Assembly: GCF_002968015.1 (NCBI RefSeq)
Contig: NZ_PUIP01000020.1
Span: forward strand, 1-64,000
DNA from: Massilia phosphatilytica
GTDB lineage: Bacteria > Pseudomonadota > Gammaproteobacteria > Burkholderiales > Burkholderiaceae_D
Direction: 5' to 3'
DNA: 64,000 bases
The position numbers were made by a program, and so were the translations under genes. Shown here piece after piece: positions 24,690 to 33,630 of this stretch (positions within the stretch are counted from its first letter, which is position 1; every line of letters starts with the position of its first letter). Below the pieces are notes generated by a model that saw only the letters and a list, made by a program, of their open reading frames with translations, was not told the DNA's origin and made no database searches.

Positions 24690-24965
24690 ATGCCAAATAA
24701 AACAAACGCGGAGAGCGCCGCACCACCGGCCTCCGCCGCGCAGCCGCCGGAATCCTTCGAGCAGGCGATGGCCGAACTGGCCCAACTCGTGACGCAAATG
24801 GAAAGTGGGCAATTGCCGCTGGAAGCATCGGTGGCCGCGTATGCACGCGGTTCCGAGCTCGTGCGCTATTGCGCGGCCCAGCTGGAAAAAGTCGAGTCCC
24901 AGGTCAAGGTCCTGGAAGGCGAGATGCTCAAACCGTTCAGCGCCGACGGCGAGGACGACGTATGA
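24690..24965 (+). CDS. xseB: Exodeoxyribonuclease VII small subunit
   Basis: The 91-aa protein is the small helical subunit that coats the XseA catalytic subunit. The family signature is seen in SFEQAMAELAQLVTQMESGQLPLEASVAAYARGSEL with the following VRYCAAQLEKVESQV. ATG 24690 gives the family length; an upstream in-frame ATG at 24648 is disfavoured. The stop overlaps the ispA start (ATGA). The large subunit xseA is not in the window. xseB-ispA-dxs is a common proteobacterial order. Confidence 0.93.
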   Translation: MPNKTNAESAAPPASAAQPPESFEQAMAELAQLVTQMESGQLPLEASVAAYARGSELVRYCAAQLEKVESQVKVLEGEMLKPFSADGEDDV

Positions 24966-25858
24966 GCGTGCCGCAGGATTTCCAGGCCTGGATGAAGGCC
25001 GTGCAGGCCGATGCCGAATCCGCGCTCGACCGCTTCCTGCCGGCGGCAAGCGAGGTGCCGGCCAAGCTGCACGACGCGATGCGCTACACGACGCTGGGCG
25101 GCGGCAAGCGCGTGCGCCCGCTGCTCGTGCATGCGAGCGGCGCCCTGTTCGGTGCCGAGCCTGACGCGCTGGCGCGCGCCGCCAGCGCCGTCGAGATGAT
25201 CCACGTGTATTCCCTCGTGCACGACGACATGCCGTGCATGGACGACGACGCCCTGCGCCGCGGCAAGCCGACGGTGCATGTCGCGTACGACGAAGCGACG
25301 GCGCTGCTCGTCGGCGACGCGCTGCAGGCCCAGGCCTTCGACGTGCTGGCCGGCACGACGACCGTCCCGGCTGCGCGCACGGTCACCATGCTGCGCCTGC
25401 TGGCCGAAGCGGCCGGGACCAAGGGCATGTGCGGCGGCCAGGCGATCGACCTGGACAGCGTGGGCATCAGCCTCACGCTCGAACAACTGGAGCGCATGCA
25501 CCAGCTCAAGACGGGCGCCATGCTGCGCGTGTCCGTGCTGCTGGGCGCTCTGGCCGGCCGCGACCTCGCGTCGCACGAGCAGGAAGCCCTGGCCGCGTAC
25601 TCGCGCGCGATCGGCCTCGCGTTCCAGGTCGTCGACGACATCCTCGATGCGACCGCCGACTCGGCCACGCTGGGCAAGACGGCCGGCAAGGACGCGGCCG
25701 ACAACAAGCCGACCTATGTGTCGATCCTTGGGCTGGAGCCGTCGAAGGCGCTGGCGGAACAATTGCGGCAGCAGGCGCACGACGCGCTCGCGCCGTTCGG
25801 AGAACAAGCACTGCGGCTGCGCGAGATCGCGGACCTGATCGTGCAGCGGAAGGCATAA
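24962..25858 (+). CDS. ispA: Farnesyl diphosphate synthase (short-chain polyprenyl synthase)
   Basis: The 298-aa enzyme joins isopentenyl diphosphate with DMAPP or GPP to make farnesyl diphosphate for quinones and undecaprenyl carriers. It has the first Asp-rich motif in VHDDMPCMDDD, the second in QVVDDILD, and GGKRVRPLL at the substrate lysine/arginine patch. ATG 24962 overlaps the xseB stop. The dxs ATG follows the stop with no spacer, so the three genes form one operon linking precursor supply with chain elongation. Confidence 0.95.
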   Translation: MSVPQDFQAWMKAVQADAESALDRFLPAASEVPAKLHDAMRYTTLGGGKRVRPLLVHASGALFGAEPDALARAASAVEMIHVYSLVHDDMPCMDDDALRRGKPTVHVAYDEATALLVGDALQAQAFDVLAGTTTVPAARTVTMLRLLAEAAGTKGMCGGQAIDLDSVGISLTLEQLERMHQLKTGAMLRVSVLLGALAGRDLASHEQEALAAYSRAIGLAFQVVDDILDATADSATLGKTAGKDAADNKPTYVSILGLEPSKALAEQLRQQAHDALAPFGEQALRLREIADLIVQRKA

Positions 25859-27727
25859 ATGAAACTGCTAGATACCATCAACTACCCGGCCGACCTGCGC
25901 AAGCTGCCGCGTACCCAGCTCACGCCGCTGGCCCATGAACTGCGCCAGTTCCTGCTCGATTCCGTGTCGAAGACGGGCGGCCACCTGTCGTCCAACCTCG
26001 GCACCGTCGAGCTGACGATCGCGCTGCACTATGTGTTCAACACGCCGGAAGACCGCATCGTGTGGGACGTGGGCCACCAGACCTATTCGCACAAGATCCT
26101 CACGGGCCGGCGCGAGCGCATGCCGAGCCTGCGCCAGCTGAATGGCCTGTCCGGCTTCCCCAAGCGCGACGAAAGCGAGTACGACACGTTCGGCACGGCG
26201 CACTCGTCGACGTCGATCTCGGCGGCCCTGGGCATGGCGACGGCCGCGAAGATCAAGGGCGAAAAACGCAAGGCGATCGCCGTCATCGGCGACGGCTCCA
26301 TGACCGCCGGCATGGCGTTCGAGGCGCTGAACAATGCGGGCGTCGAGGATGACGTCGACCTGCTCGTCGTCCTGAACGACAACGACATGTCGATCTCGCC
26401 GCCGGTCGGCGCCCTCAATCGCTACCTGGCGCGCCTGATGTCGGGCCAGTTCTACGCGGCCGCGAAAAACGTCGGCAAGACGATGCTGCCCGCGCCGATG
26501 CTGGAACTGGCGAAGAAGCTGGAAGAGCACGCGAAAGGCATGGTCGTCCCGGCCACGATGTTCGAGGAATTCGGTTTCAATTACATCGGCCCGATCGACG
26601 GCCATGACCTCGATTCCCTGATCCCGACGCTCGAAAACATCAAGCGCCTGAAGGGCCCGCAATTCCTGCACGTCGTGACGAAGAAGGGGCAAGGCTACAA
26701 GCTGGCCGAGGCCGAGCCGATCCTGTACCACGGCACCGGCAAGTTCAACCCGAGCGAAGGCATCAAGCCCGCCAAGGCGACCAAGATCACGTACACCGAG
26801 GTGTTCGGCAACTGGCTGTGCGACATGGCCCACGTCGACAAGCGCCTGGTCGGCATCACGCCGGCGATGCGCGAAGGCTCGGGCATGGTGCGCTTCAACC
26901 AGGAATACCCGGACCGCTACTTCGACGTCGGCATCGCCGAGCAGCATTCCGTGACGTTCGCGGGCGGCCTCGCGACGGAAGGCATGAAGCCCGTCGTCGC
27001 GATCTACTCGACGTTCCTGCAGCGCGCCTACGACCAGCTGATCCACGACGTGGCGCTGCAGAACCTGGACGTGACGTTCGCGCTGGACCGCGCGGGCCTC
27101 GTCGGCGCGGACGGTGCCACGCACGCGGGCAACTACGACATCGCCTACCTGCGCTGCATCCCGAACATGGTCGTGATGGCGCCGTCGGACGAGAACGAGT
27201 GCCGCAAGATGCTCACGACGGCCTACCGTTTCAACGGCCCGGCCGCCGTGCGCTACCCGCGCGGCGCGGGTATCGGCGCGGCCATCGAGCCGGCGCTGGA
27301 CGTCATCGAGATCGGCAAGGGCGTCGTCAAGCGCGAAGGCAAGGGTGTCGCGATCCTCGCCTTCGGCTCGATGGTGGCGCCGAGCCTCGGTGCCGCCGAA
27401 GGCCTGAACGCGACCGTCGCCGACATGCGCTTCGTGAAGCCGCTGGACGTCGACCTGGTCAAGCAGCTGGCGCGCGAGCACGACTACCTGGTGACGGTGG
27501 AAGAGGGCTGCACGATGGGCGGCGCCGGTTCCGCCGTGGCCGAGGCACTGGCGGAAGCGGGCATCGCCAAGCCGCTGCTGATCCTGGGCCTGCCCGACCG
27601 TTTCATCGACCACGGCGACCCGGCGGCGCTGCTGGCGTCCGTCGGCCTGGATGCGCACGGCATCGGCGCGTCGATCCGCGAACGCTTCGGCATCGGCGAG
27701 CCGCGCCTGGTGGTCAACAACACCTGA
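25859..27727 (+). CDS. dxs: 1-deoxy-D-xylulose-5-phosphate synthase
   Basis: The 622-aa thiamine-diphosphate enzyme condenses pyruvate and glyceraldehyde-3-phosphate, the first step of the non-mevalonate isoprenoid pathway. The ThDP motif is seen in [19 protein letters not shown] with [14 protein letters not shown]. Other family landmarks are [32 protein letters not shown], the transketolase pyrimidine domain ([19 protein letters not shown]) and [16 protein letters not shown] in the C-terminal domain. The length is standard. It starts directly after ispA. A T-tailed hairpin follows at 27749-27786. Confidence 0.97.
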   Translation: MKLLDTINYPADLRKLPRTQLTPLAHELRQFLLDSVSKTGGHLSSNLGTVELTIALHYVFNTPEDRIVWDVGHQTYSHKILTGRRERMPSLRQLNGLSGFPKRDESEYDTFGTAHSSTSISAALGMATAAKIKGEKRKAIAVIGDGSMTAGMAFEALNNAGVEDDVDLLVVLNDNDMSISPPVGALNRYLARLMSGQFYAAAKNVGKTMLPAPMLELAKKLEEHAKGMVVPATMFEEFGFNYIGPIDGHDLDSLIPTLENIKRLKGPQFLHVVTKKGQGYKLAEAEPILYHGTGKFNPSEGIKPAKATKITYTEVFGNWLCDMAHVDKRLVGITPAMREGSGMVRFNQEYPDRYFDVGIAEQHSVTFAGGLATEGMKPVVAIYSTFLQRAYDQLIHDVALQNLDVTFALDRAGLVGADGATHAGNYDIAYLRCIPNMVVMAPSDENECRKMLTTAYRFNGPAAVRYPRGAGIGAAIEPALDVIEIGKGVVKREGKGVAILAFGSMVAPSLGAAEGLNATVADMRFVKPLDVDLVKQLAREHDYLVTVEEGCTMGGAGSAVAEALAEAGIAKPLLILGLPDRFIDHGDPAALLASVGLDAHGIGASIRERFGIGEPRLVVNNT

Positions 27728-27748
27728 GGTCCCGTCGTTTGTCCTCTG

Positions 27749-27786
27749 AAAACGCCATCCCGGCCCGGCCGGCGGTGGCGTTTTTT
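27749..27786 (+). terminator. Rho-independent terminator after dxs
   Basis: Arms AAAACGCCA and TGGCGTTTT enclose an additional GGCC/GGCC pairing, followed by six T residues. It lies 21 bp after the dxs stop. Confidence 0.85.
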
Positions 27787-27802
27787 GCTATGGCGAATCG
27801 GC

Positions 27803-27831
27803 CGACGCGTCCGTGGCCGGAAGCCTATAAT
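27803..27831 (+). promoter_or_regulatory. Probable promoter of the hybrid histidine kinase gene
   Basis: A perfect TATAAT at 27826-27831 is preceded by a poor -35 match near 27802-27807. The kinase ATG is 32 bp downstream. Confidence 0.4.
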
Positions 27832-27862
27832 CCCGCCTCATCGACTTCCGAAAGCACCGTTC

Positions 27863-29788
27863 ATGCTTTCCCCCGCCCTGTTCGAAGCCGTCTTCACTCG
27901 CTCCCCGAGCGGGCATTACCTGTTGTCGCCCACGCCGGAGGCGACGATCCTTGCCGTCAACGACGCGTTCCTGAAAGCGTCCGGACGCACGCGCGAGGAG
28001 CTGGTCGGCGTCAGCCTGTTCGTCGCGTTCCCGCGCAACCCCGACGACCCTGCCGATACGGGTGAAACAGTCTTGCGGCGCTCGCTCGCCCGGGTCGTGG
28101 CGACAGGGCAGCCGGACCGGCTGCCGGCCCAGCGTTACCCGATTCCCGTCGTCCTGCCGAACGGTGAGACGGGCTTCGAGGAACGGTTCTGGAGCGCCGT
28201 CAGCACGCCGATCTTCGGCCCGGACGGCAGCATCCTGTGCATCTCGCACACGACCAACGACGTGACGGAGCAGGTGCGTTCGGAAGCCGCATTGCGCGAG
28301 AGCGAGGCGCGCTACCGGGCGTTGACGAATGCGACCGCGGACGTCGTGTACCGCATGAGCCCCGACTGGATCCAGTTGCGCCAGCTCGACGGTCGCGGCC
28401 TGCTGAAAGACACGGCCGATGCGAACCGCTATTGGCTCGACGACTACATCCCGGTGGACGACCAGGCGCGGGTGCACCGCGCGATCACGGAGGCGATCCA
28501 CGCCAAGTCCACGTTCGAGCTGGAACACCGCGTGCTCCGCCTGGACGGCAGCGTGGGCTGGACCTATTCACGGGCCGTGCCGATGCTCGACGCGCGCGGC
28601 GAGATCGAGGAATGGATCGGCGCCGCCAGCGACATCACGGAACGCAAGCTGGCCGAGGAAAAGCTGAGGGAATCCGACCGCCGCAAGGACGAGTTCCTCG
28701 CGATGCTGGCGCACGAGCTCAGGAACCCGCTGGCGCCCATCGGCGCGGCAGCGGCGCTGCTGCAGCGCGCGCGCCTGGACGAAGGCCTCGTGCGCAAGAC
28801 GAGCGAGATCATCGGCCGCCAGGTCGCCCACATGACGGAGCTCATCGACGACCTGCTGGACGTCTCGCGCGTCACCCACGGCCAGGTCGAGCTGGACGAG
28901 GCGGCGCTGGACATGCGCGACATCGTGGCCGACGCGGTGGAGCAGGTCATGCCGCTCGTCCGTACCCGGCGCCAGCTGCTGGACGTGGACGTTCCCGCGC
29001 AGTCGATGCCCGTGATGGGCGACGCGAAGCGCCTCGTGCAAGTCCTCGCCAACCTGCTCAACAACGCCGCCAAATACACGCAGGAGGGCGGCCGGTTGCG
29101 GCTCGCGGCCAAGGTCCGGGGCAACGAGGTCGTGGTGGACGTCGCCGACAACGGCATCGGCATGGCACCGGACCTGGTGGCGCGTGCGTTCGACCTGTTC
29201 GCCCAGGCCGAACGCACGTCGGACCGCGCCTCCGGCGGCCTGGGACTGGGCCTGGCGCTCGTGCGGAGCCTCGTCGAGCTGCACAGCGGCGCCGTCACGT
29301 GCGAGAGTGGAGGACCGGGCCGGGGCAGCCGCTTCACGGTGATGCTGCCGCTTCTTGCGGAAGACGCCGCGCCGGCCGCGCCGGCCGCGCCGCGCGACGG
29401 CGGGCACGCGGAGGCGCAGGAAAGCAGCATGTCGATCATGGTGGTGGACGACAACGTCGACGCGGCCGAGACGCTCGGCCTGCTGCTGGAAGCGTCGGGC
29501 CACCGCGTGAGCGTCGAGCACGATCCGCTGCGCGCGCTGGAGCGGTCGCGCTCGGAAGCACCGCAGGTGTGCCTGCTCGACATCGGCCTGCCCGGCATGG
29601 ACGGCTACGAACTGGCGCGGCGCCTGCGCGCGCAACCGGCGACCGAGCACGCGCTCCTCGTCGCCATCACCGGCTACGGCCAGGACAGCGACCGCCGCCT
29701 CTCCATGGAGGCAGGCTTCGACAAGCACCTCGTCAAGCCGATCGATCTCGATACGCTGCTGGCCGCGCTGGCCAGGCGTCCTACTTGA
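27863..29788 (+). CDS. PAS-containing hybrid sensor histidine kinase with C-terminal receiver
   Basis: The 641-aa protein has no membrane segment and is probably a cytoplasmic sensor. Two PAS domains come first: about residues 10-135 (SPTPEATILAVNDAFLKASG) and about 145-270 (YRALTNATADVVYRM, EEWIGAASDITERK). The HisKA domain has phospho-acceptor H284 in MLAHELRNPLAP. The ATPase domain has NNAAKYT, DNGIGM and GLGLGLALV. A receiver domain ends the protein with acceptor D573 (CLLDIGLPGMDG) and the lysine in KHLVKPID. ATG 27863 lies just after TATAAT. The 3' end overlaps the convergent oxygenase gene by eight bases. No dedicated response regulator or output gene is adjacent. Confidence 0.93.
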   Translation: MLSPALFEAVFTRSPSGHYLLSPTPEATILAVNDAFLKASGRTREELVGVSLFVAFPRNPDDPADTGETVLRRSLARVVATGQPDRLPAQRYPIPVVLPNGETGFEERFWSAVSTPIFGPDGSILCISHTTNDVTEQVRSEAALRESEARYRALTNATADVVYRMSPDWIQLRQLDGRGLLKDTADANRYWLDDYIPVDDQARVHRAITEAIHAKSTFELEHRVLRLDGSVGWTYSRAVPMLDARGEIEEWIGAASDITERKLAEEKLRESDRRKDEFLAMLAHELRNPLAPIGAAAALLQRARLDEGLVRKTSEIIGRQVAHMTELIDDLLDVSRVTHGQVELDEAALDMRDIVADAVEQVMPLVRTRRQLLDVDVPAQSMPVMGDAKRLVQVLANLLNNAAKYTQEGGRLRLAAKVRGNEVVVDVADNGIGMAPDLVARAFDLFAQAERTSDRASGGLGLGLALVRSLVELHSGAVTCESGGPGRGSRFTVMLPLLAEDAAPAAPAAPRDGGHAEAQESSMSIMVVDDNVDAAETLGLLLEASGHRVSVEHDPLRALERSRSEAPQVCLLDIGLPGMDGYELARRLRAQPATEHALLVAITGYGQDSDRRLSMEAGFDKHLVKPIDLDTLLAALARRPT

Positions 29789-30476
29789 AGAGATCTTCGG
29801 CGCGGCGGTACAGGATCCACGACGTGGCCACGTACTTGTCGCCGCTGGGCGCGACGTGCCCCTTGTGCGTGTGGGTAAAGCCGGCCGGGGCGATGACCAG
29901 CCGGCCCTGGCGCGCCTCCACCTTGCGGCGCTGGTACAGGAATTCCGTCTCGCCGCCGTCCGCCACGTCGTTCAGGTAGAACTGGAACAGCAGCACGCGG
30001 TGCAGGGTCTCGCAGCTCGCGTTCTGCGGATAGATCTCGGAATGCCAGTGGTGGTAGCCGCCGCTGCCGCGCAGGTACTTCTGCAGGTTGATCGCGCCGA
30101 GGCGGTACATGGCCTGCACGAGCGCGTCGAGGTGGGGGCGGCCGCATTCGTCGAAGTTGTCCAGCGAGAGCGTCACCGGCTGCCCCGTGGCGGGATGCGC
30201 CACCGTGGGCGCGAGGGCGCCCAGCAGCAGCGCGCGGTAGCGGTCCATGTACTCGGCCAGGTGGCGCCGCACGGCCGTCGCCATCAGGTTGCACACGTCG
30301 TGCCATTCCTTGTGCTGGCTGATCGTGATGTCCCAGCTGTCCTTTTTCGCCACGTCGACGCCCATGCCCGTGCGGCCGCGCTGGTGCTTGCCGCTGGCCT
30401 CGAACCGTTCGAGGATGTGCGCGCACTGGTCTTGTGTGAGGGCGCCGTCGTAGATGCCGATGAAGTCGTCGCTCAT
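29781..30476 (-). CDS. 2-oxoglutarate/Fe(II)-dependent oxygenase (prolyl-4-hydroxylase-like)
   Basis: The 231-aa protein has the double-stranded beta-helix core of P4H-type oxygenases: FYLNDVADGGETEFLYQ and RLVIAPAGFTHTHKGH with the distal His. The proximal iron motif appears as HSE in YHHWHSEIYP, so the second ligand would be Glu instead of the usual Asp; I recall similar WHxE sequences in related phage and bacterial members. The likely 2OG-binding basic residue is in the C-terminal KYVATSWILY strand. Its ATG overlaps the stop of the rhomboid gene (ATGA), so the two are co-translated. The substrate is unknown. Confidence 0.85.
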   Translation of the reverse strand: MSDDFIGIYDGALTQDQCAHILERFEASGKHQRGRTGMGVDVAKKDSWDITISQHKEWHDVCNLMATAVRRHLAEYMDRYRALLLGALAPTVAHPATGQPVTLSLDNFDECGRPHLDALVQAMYRLGAINLQKYLRGSGGYHHWHSEIYPQNASCETLHRVLLFQFYLNDVADGGETEFLYQRRKVEARQGRLVIAPAGFTHTHKGHVAPSGDKYVATSWILYRRAEDLFK

Positions 30477-31507
30477 TTGGTTCTCTCCGCCGGCACGTGC
30501 AGCGACCGGGCCAGCACATGGCCGGCAAGCCAGCCGCCAATGAGGCCGCCGATGTGGGCCGCGTTGTCCGTGTGAGGATACAGGAAGCCTGCCGCCAGGT
30601 TGAACACCAAAAACGGCAGCAGCGAGCCGCGCAGGTCGTTCACGACGGTGGGCGGGATGCCGCTGTTCTCGCGCCGCATGAACGCGAACAGGCCGCCGAC
30701 GATGCCGAAGATCGCCCCGGACGCGCCCACGCTGTTCACGTGCGGATTCCACATCACGCTGGCGATGCCGCCGCACAGGCCGGCGAACAGGTACAGCCCG
30801 ACGAAGCGCAGGCTGCCAAACAGGCGCTCGACCAGCTGGCCCACCTGCCACAGCGCGATCATGTTGAATGCGAGGTGCAGCAGGCTCCCGTGCAGGAACA
30901 GCGACGTGAACAGCCTCCACCATTCGCCGTGCAGCGTCCTGCCGCCCAGGTTCGAGCCCCAGTTGACGAGTTGGGCCGAGCGCAGGACCGCGTCGTACGC
31001 CGAGTTCCAGCCCCAGCCCAGCATCGATCCCATCGTACCGCCGGGCAGGCTGCGGCGCACGAGCCACATGAGGAAGTAGATACCGATGTTCAGCGCCAGC
31101 AGTGTCCAGATCACGGGCGTCGACGGACTCCAGTAATCGATCCGGTCGTGGAAAGCGTTGCGTTCCGCGTGGGCGACGGCGAACGCCTCGGTCTGGCGTG
31201 CCGGCAGCAGCGCAAGGAGCTGTTGTGCCGTGGCCGCGTCCGGTGCGGAAAAGCCGACGGCGAGATTCTCGCGCACGCCCAGCACGTGGAAATACACGTC
31301 CTCGCCTTCGCGGTGCGCGTTGACGATGTCGACCATGCGCAACCGGTGTTCGGCGCGCGCCGGAAAGCGGAACGAGCGGTGGGTGCTGCCGCGCACGCGG
31401 ACGAAGTCGGGTTCGACGACGACCTGGCCCTTGCCCTGGAAATGGAACGGATTGGCCGGCCAGTTGGCCCGGCCAGCGTGGAAGCGGACGTCGAAGGTTG
31501 CCGTCAT
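30473..31507 (-). CDS. Rhomboid-family intramembrane serine protease
   Basis: The 344-aa protein has a soluble N-terminal domain of about 125 residues (beta-rich, with FVRVRGSTHRSFRFPARAE) followed by about six membrane helices. The catalytic dyad is Ser in GASGAIFG and His in AAHIGGLIGGWLAG. The helix-2 motif HGSLLHLAFNM and the L1-loop WWRLFTSLFLH are present. It cleaves membrane proteins in the lipid plane; the substrate is unknown. Overlap with the downstream oxygenase gene, and closeness to the adenosyltransferase stop 10 bp away, suggest one minus-strand transcript of three genes. Confidence 0.92.
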   Translation of the reverse strand: MTATFDVRFHAGRANWPANPFHFQGKGQVVVEPDFVRVRGSTHRSFRFPARAEHRLRMVDIVNAHREGEDVYFHVLGVRENLAVGFSAPDAATAQQLLALLPARQTEAFAVAHAERNAFHDRIDYWSPSTPVIWTLLALNIGIYFLMWLVRRSLPGGTMGSMLGWGWNSAYDAVLRSAQLVNWGSNLGGRTLHGEWWRLFTSLFLHGSLLHLAFNMIALWQVGQLVERLFGSLRFVGLYLFAGLCGGIASVMWNPHVNSVGASGAIFGIVGGLFAFMRRENSGIPPTVVNDLRGSLLPFLVFNLAAGFLYPHTDNAAHIGGLIGGWLAGHVLARSLHVPAERTK

Positions 31508-31517
31508 CCGCGCTCCG

Positions 31518-32072
31518 TCAGGTGCGCTTGCGTTCGTGCTGCCACAGCACGTCGCTGCCGCCCGCGTGGCGGTTCAGCACGCGCGCCAGCACGAACATCA
31601 GGTCCGACAGGCGATTGACGTACTGGCGCGGCTGCGGGTTGATCGTGTCCGTCTTCGACAAGGTGACGATGGCGCGCTCGGCGCGGCGGCACACGGTGCG
31701 GCACACGTGCGCGAGCGATGCGGCGCGCGAGCCGGCCGGCAGGATGAATTCCTTCAGCACCGGCAGGTCGGCGTTGTACTTCGCCAGCAGTGCGTCGAGA
31801 CGTGCGACCTGCTCGTCCTTGATCAGCTGGTAGCCGGGGATGCACAGCTCGCCGCCCAGGTCGAACAGGTCGTGCTGGATCGTGACGAGTTCCTCGCGCA
31901 GGTCGCCGGGCATCTCTTCGCACAGCAGCAGGCCGACGAAGGAATTCAGCTCGTCGACGTCGCCCAGCGCCGCGATGCGCGCGCTGTCTTTACCGGTGCG
32001 GCTGCCGTCGCCGAGGCCGGTGCTGCCGTCGTCGCCCGTGCGGGTCGCGATCTTCGAAAGTCGATTGCCCAT
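31518..32072 (-). CDS. Cob(I)alamin adenosyltransferase, PduO type
   Basis: The 184-aa trimeric enzyme transfers the adenosyl group of ATP to cob(I)alamin. The ATP-binding N terminus is clear (TRTGDDGSTGLGDGSRTGKD, then ALGDVDELNSFVGLL). The C-terminal signature helices are RTVCRRAERAIVTL and QYVNRLSDLMFVLARVLN. ATG 32072 gives the usual length; the frame is open further upstream but would run into the divergent glcD region. It is divergent from glcD with 74 bp between them. No other cobalamin gene is present in the window. Confidence 0.93.
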   Translation of the reverse strand: MGNRLSKIATRTGDDGSTGLGDGSRTGKDSARIAALGDVDELNSFVGLLLCEEMPGDLREELVTIQHDLFDLGGELCIPGYQLIKDEQVARLDALLAKYNADLPVLKEFILPAGSRAASLAHVCRTVCRRAERAIVTLSKTDTINPQPRQYVNRLSDLMFVLARVLNRHAGGSDVLWQHERKRT

Positions 32073-32146
32073 GCTGATATCCTGCCCACGAAAAAAGATA
32101 GCCGGAGCATACGCCAAATCCTTGGGATTGTGCTTACAATCGTTCC

Positions 32147-33628
32147 ATGATTCCCTCGATTCCAGTCGACCCCGAGCGCAGGCAGCAGGTGGCCGCCGCC
32201 CTGCGTGCCGTGCTCCCCGCGCGCGCCGTCCTCGCCGATCCCGAAGACACCCGTCCTTACGAATGCGATGGCCTGGCCGCCTACCGCCAGCTGCCGATGG
32301 TCGTGACACTCCCCGACGACGAGGCGCAGGTGCTCGCGATCCTGAAAGTCTGCGGCGAGCTGAACGTGCCCATCGTGCCGCGCGGCGCGGGCACGGGCCT
32401 GTCCGGCGGCGCACAACCGCTGGCGGACGGCGTCGTGATCTCGACGGCGAAACTCAACCGCATCCTGCGCGTGGAGCCGTATGCGCGCACGGCCGTCGTG
32501 CAGCCGGGCGTGCGCAACCTCGCCATCTCGGAAGCGGCCGCACCGTTCAACCTGTATTACGCGCCCGACCCGTCGTCGCAGATCGCCTGCACCATCGGCG
32601 GCAACGTGGCCGAGAACTCGGGTGGCGTGCACTGCCTGAAATACGGCCTCACGGTGCACAACGTGCTGCGCGTGCGCGTCTGTACGATCGAAGGCGACGT
32701 CATCGAGCTCGGCGGCGAATCGCTCGACGCTCCGGGCCTCGACCTGCTGGCCGTGTTCATCGGCTCGGAAGGCATGCTGGGCATCGTCACGGAAGTCACC
32801 GTGAAACTCGTGCCGAAACCGGCGCAGGCGCAGGTGATCATGGCGTCGTTCGACGACGTGGCGACGGGCGGCAACGCGGTCGCCAGCGTGATCGCGGCCG
32901 GCATCATCCCGGCCGGGCTGGAGATGATGGACAGGACGTCGTCGCGCATGGTCGAGCCGTTCGTGAAGGCCGGCTATGACCTCGACGCGGCCGCGATCCT
33001 GCTGTGCGAGGCGGACGGCACGGCGCTCGAAGTGGCGGAAGAAATCGCGCGCATGACGGAGGTGCTGCGCGCGGCCGGCGCCAGCGCGATCACGGTGTCG
33101 CAGAGCGAGGCCGAGCGCCTGCGCTTCTGGTCCGGCCGCAAGAACGCTTTCCCGGCCGCCGGCCGCATCTCGCCCGACTACTACTGCATGGACGGGACGA
33201 TCCCGCGCAAGCAGCTCGCGCACGTGCTGGCGCGCATCGAGGAGATGGAGACGACGTTCGGCCTGCGCTGCGCGAACGTCTTTCACGCGGGCGACGGCAA
33301 CATGCATCCGCTGATCCTGTTCGACGCCAACCAGCCGGGAGAGCTCGATCGCGCGGAAGCCTTCGGCGCCGCCATCCTCGCGCTGTGCGTGGAAGTGGGC
33401 GGCACGATCACCGGCGAACACGGCGTGGGCGTGGAGAAGATCGATTCGATGTGCGTGCAGTTCGGCGCGCGGGAACTCGACGCGTTCTTCACGGTGAAGC
33501 GCGCGTTCGATCCGGGCATGCTCCTGAACCCGAACAAGGCCATTCCCACGCTGAACCGCTGCGCGGAACTGGGCCGCATGCGCGTCACCGGCGGCGTGCT
33601 GCCGTTTGCCAACCTGCCGCGCTTTTGA
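32147..33628 (+). CDS. glcD: Glycolate oxidase subunit GlcD (FAD-linked)
   Basis: The 493-aa flavoprotein oxidises glycolate to glyoxylate in complex with GlcE and GlcF. The FAD-binding PCMH domain includes VPRGAGTGLSGGAQPLADGV, TIGGNVAENSGGVHCLKYG and FIGSEGMLGIVTEVTVKL. The C-terminal domain has HAGDGNMHPLILFD (metal-binding histidines) and GEHGVGVEK. The length fits GlcD. Three bases separate its stop from the glcE start. Weak TACAAT (32135-32140) precedes the ATG. The regulator glcC and glycolate permease genes are not nearby. Confidence 0.95.
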   Translation: MIPSIPVDPERRQQVAAALRAVLPARAVLADPEDTRPYECDGLAAYRQLPMVVTLPDDEAQVLAILKVCGELNVPIVPRGAGTGLSGGAQPLADGVVISTAKLNRILRVEPYARTAVVQPGVRNLAISEAAAPFNLYYAPDPSSQIACTIGGNVAENSGGVHCLKYGLTVHNVLRVRVCTIEGDVIELGGESLDAPGLDLLAVFIGSEGMLGIVTEVTVKLVPKPAQAQVIMASFDDVATGGNAVASVIAAGIIPAGLEMMDRTSSRMVEPFVKAGYDLDAAAILLCEADGTALEVAEEIARMTEVLRAAGASAITVSQSEAERLRFWSGRKNAFPAAGRISPDYYCMDGTIPRKQLAHVLARIEEMETTFGLRCANVFHAGDGNMHPLILFDANQPGELDRAEAFGAAILALCVEVGGTITGEHGVGVEKIDSMCVQFGARELDAFFTVKRAFDPGMLLNPNKAIPTLNRCAELGRMRVTGGVLPFANLPRF

Positions 33629-33630
33629 CC

